The notes under the pieces are model-generated. The model was not told the origin of the DNA. It did no database searches and worked only from the letters and a program-made list of their open reading frames with translations. The translations under genes and the position numbers were made by a program. Below, one piece after another: positions 5,706 to 6,953 of a stretch of DNA of 6,953 nucleotides (the stretch's first letter is position 1; every line of letters starts with the position of its first letter). Source of the stretch: Gemmatimonadota bacterium (GTDB lineage Bacteria > Gemmatimonadota > Gemmatimonadetes > Gemmatimonadales > GWC2-71-9); NCBI GenBank assembly GCA_003222235.1, contig QHVD01000200.1, positions 5,988-12,940 of the forward strand. Direction: 5' to 3'.

Positions 5706-6953
5706 ATGCTCCTGGCCTTGCCCCTTCTCGCCGCCGTCACGATCGCTGGTCAGGTTACCGACCAGCGGCCAACGCGTTACCCCCCTGAACCGCCGCCGCT
5801 CCCGGCACCGAGCGTCGCCGCCACTCGCGCCGCTCAGCCACCCGTCATCGACGGACGCGACGACGACCCCGTGTGGCGCGAGGCACCACCCGTCACCGGA
5901 TTCCAGGAATGGCGGCCCAGCGAGGGCGGACCGCCGAAGCTCCCGACCGAAGCGAAAATCGCCTACGACGCGGCCAACCTGTACGTCTTCGTCCGCGCCT
6001 TCGACCCGCATCCCGACAGCATCATCACGGTCCTCGCCCGGCGCGACTACTTCACCCCCTCCGACATGATCTGGCTGTTCCTCGACTCGTATCACGACCG
6101 CCGCACCGGGTACGAGTTCGGCGTCAACCCCTCGGGCGTGAAGCTCGACGCGCAGGTCTACAACGACGGCAACGAGGACTTCGCCTGGGACGGGGTGTGG
6201 GACGTCGCGACCCGCGTCGATTCCCTGGGCTGGACCGCCGAATTCCGGATCCCGCTGTCGCAGCTCCGCTTCGGACGGGAACGCAGCCACACCTTCGGCT
6301 TCACAGTGGAGCGGGACCTGTACCGGTACGCCCAGCGGGTGAGCTGGCCGCTGTTCCGCCAGTCGCGGGCGGGGTTCGTGTCGCAGTTCGGCGAGCTCAG
6401 CGGGCTGGACGACCTCGAGGCGCCGCGCCGCCTCGAAGCCGCTCCCTACGTCGTGACCAAGAACGTGTCGCAGTTCACGGCGACCGGGATCGGCCGCTCC
6501 CAGAACGTGACGATCGGGGGCGACCTCAAGTACCGCGTCGCATCGAACCTTACGCTCGACGCCACGGTCAATCCGGACTTCGGCCAGGTCGAGGCCGATC
6601 CGGGGGTACTCAACCTCACGGCGTTCGAGACGTTCTTCAAGGAGCAGCGCCCGTTCTTCGTGCAGGGAGCGGGGATCTTTCGCGTCGACTTGAACTGCAC
6701 CGCGGTGAACGACTGCAACACCGGCGAGGGTCTGGTCTACTCCCGGCGTGTCGGACGCGCCCCCGAGCTGGCGGGTACCTACTCGGACACGACGTCGCCC
6801 GCCTTCACGACGATCCTCGGTGCGGGCAAGCTCACCGGGCGCCTGCCGAGCGGCATGACGATCGGCGTGCTCGACGCCGTGACACGACACGTCACCGGCG
6901 TCGGGGGAGCGACGATCGAGCCGGCGACCAACTACGGCGTCGTGCGGCTGCGC
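5706..6953 (+). CDS. CBM9-like / DUF5916 domain protein, secreted, 3' end outside window
   Basis: 416 codons are visible and the frame is open at the window end; family members are usually about twice this length. ATG 5706 begins MLLALPLLAAVTIAG, a hydrophobic leader cleavable near residue 15-20, although it lacks the usual positive residue before the core. Upstream in frame (to TGA 5604) only non-ATG starts occur, such as CTG 5700, which would not add one. After a proline-rich linker, residues 46-235 form a CBM9-like sandwich: PPVIDGRDDDPVW, AYDAANLYVFVRAFD, FLDSYHDRRTGYEF, WTAEFRIPLSQLRFG. From 245 the DUF5916 domain begins, with the signature NPDFGQVEAD (289-298) and FFKEQRPFF (310-318). 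DUF5916 proteins are predicted outer-membrane proteins with a C-terminal barrel and no firmly established function. They are common in Gemmatimonadota, Acidobacteriota and Bacteroidota. A pair of cysteines (CTAVNDC, 330-336) could form a disulphide. Confidence 0.9.
   Translation, partial: MLLALPLLAAVTIAGQVTDQRPTRYPPEPPPLPAPSVAATRAAQPPVIDGRDDDPVWREAPPVTGFQEWRPSEGGPPKLPTEAKIAYDAANLYVFVRAFDPHPDSIITVLARRDYFTPSDMIWLFLDSYHDRRTGYEFGVNPSGVKLDAQVYNDGNEDFAWDGVWDVATRVDSLGWTAEFRIPLSQLRFGRERSHTFGFTVERDLYRYAQRVSWPLFRQSRAGFVSQFGELSGLDDLEAPRRLEAAPYVVTKNVSQFTATGIGRSQNVTIGGDLKYRVASNLTLDATVNPDFGQVEADPGVLNLTAFETFFKEQRPFFVQGAGIFRVDLNCTAVNDCNTGEGLVYSRRVGRAPELAGTYSDTTSPAFTTILGAGKLTGRLPSGMTIGVLDAVTRHVTGVGGATIEPATNYGVVRLR

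Noticed and set aside
5676..6890. 404-codon open frame on the minus strand
   Set aside because: It lies opposite the DUF5916 gene, whose plus-strand translation has clear family motifs. The antisense translation is rich in Arg, Glu, Val and Gly and shows no recognisable domain; long antisense frames are common in GC-rich genes.
1..6953. CRISPR arrays, tRNA or rRNA genes, transposase genes, insertion-sequence ends
   Set aside because: Looked for by eye on both strands; no regularly spaced repeats, cloverleaf-like segments or transposase motifs were seen.

Overview
The window is GC-rich bacterial DNA with densely packed genes on both strands. A DUF5916 outer-membrane-type protein, an animal-type haem peroxidase and paired HtrA-like proteases together suggest a Gemmatimonadota- or Acidobacteriota-like environmental bacterium. 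This is an inference from gene content; no rRNA or other taxonomic marker is present.

Layout: (1) 3-1799 (+) is the 3' part of a Zn2+/Cd2+-type P1B-ATPase with all catalytic motifs intact. (2) 1796-2071 (+) is a small ORF that overlaps the ATPase stop. It begins like a lipoprotein and ends as the last segment of a TMEM175/DUF1211 channel protein, so it looks like a deletion chimera. (3) 5507 down to 2068 (-) is a tightly coupled four-gene unit: a PDZ-containing HtrA-like serine protease, a shorter PDZ-less protease paralogue, a NarL/LuxR-type regulator with a degenerate receiver domain, and an animal-type haem peroxidase. Each junction is a 4-base overlap (ATGA, GTGA, ATGA), so translational coupling is likely. 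(4) 5508-5705 is a divergent intergenic region with a strong Shine-Dalgarno sequence and a perfect hairpin ahead of the protease operon. (5) 5706-6953 (+) is the N-terminal part of a secreted CBM9-like/DUF5916 protein that runs off the window.

The main observation is that the two distal operon genes are broken. The regulator appears to have lost about 43 bases from the start of its helix-turn-helix. The peroxidase appears to have lost about 25-28 bases that normally encode the catalytic Gly-Asp-x-Arg-x-x-Glu motif, and it also carries a one-base insertion further on. With the chimeric TMEM175 tail, every gene between about 1.8 and 3.5 kb carries a lesion, while the genes on both sides are intact. 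The gene boundaries (ATGA overlaps) and active-site residues outside the lesions are preserved, so the damage is either recent decay or an assembly/sequencing problem in this stretch.

If an intact version exists in relatives, the unit would link two apparently non-exported HtrA-like proteases, a regulator that probably cannot be phosphorylated in the usual way, and a haem peroxidase. I do not know a described function for such a set.
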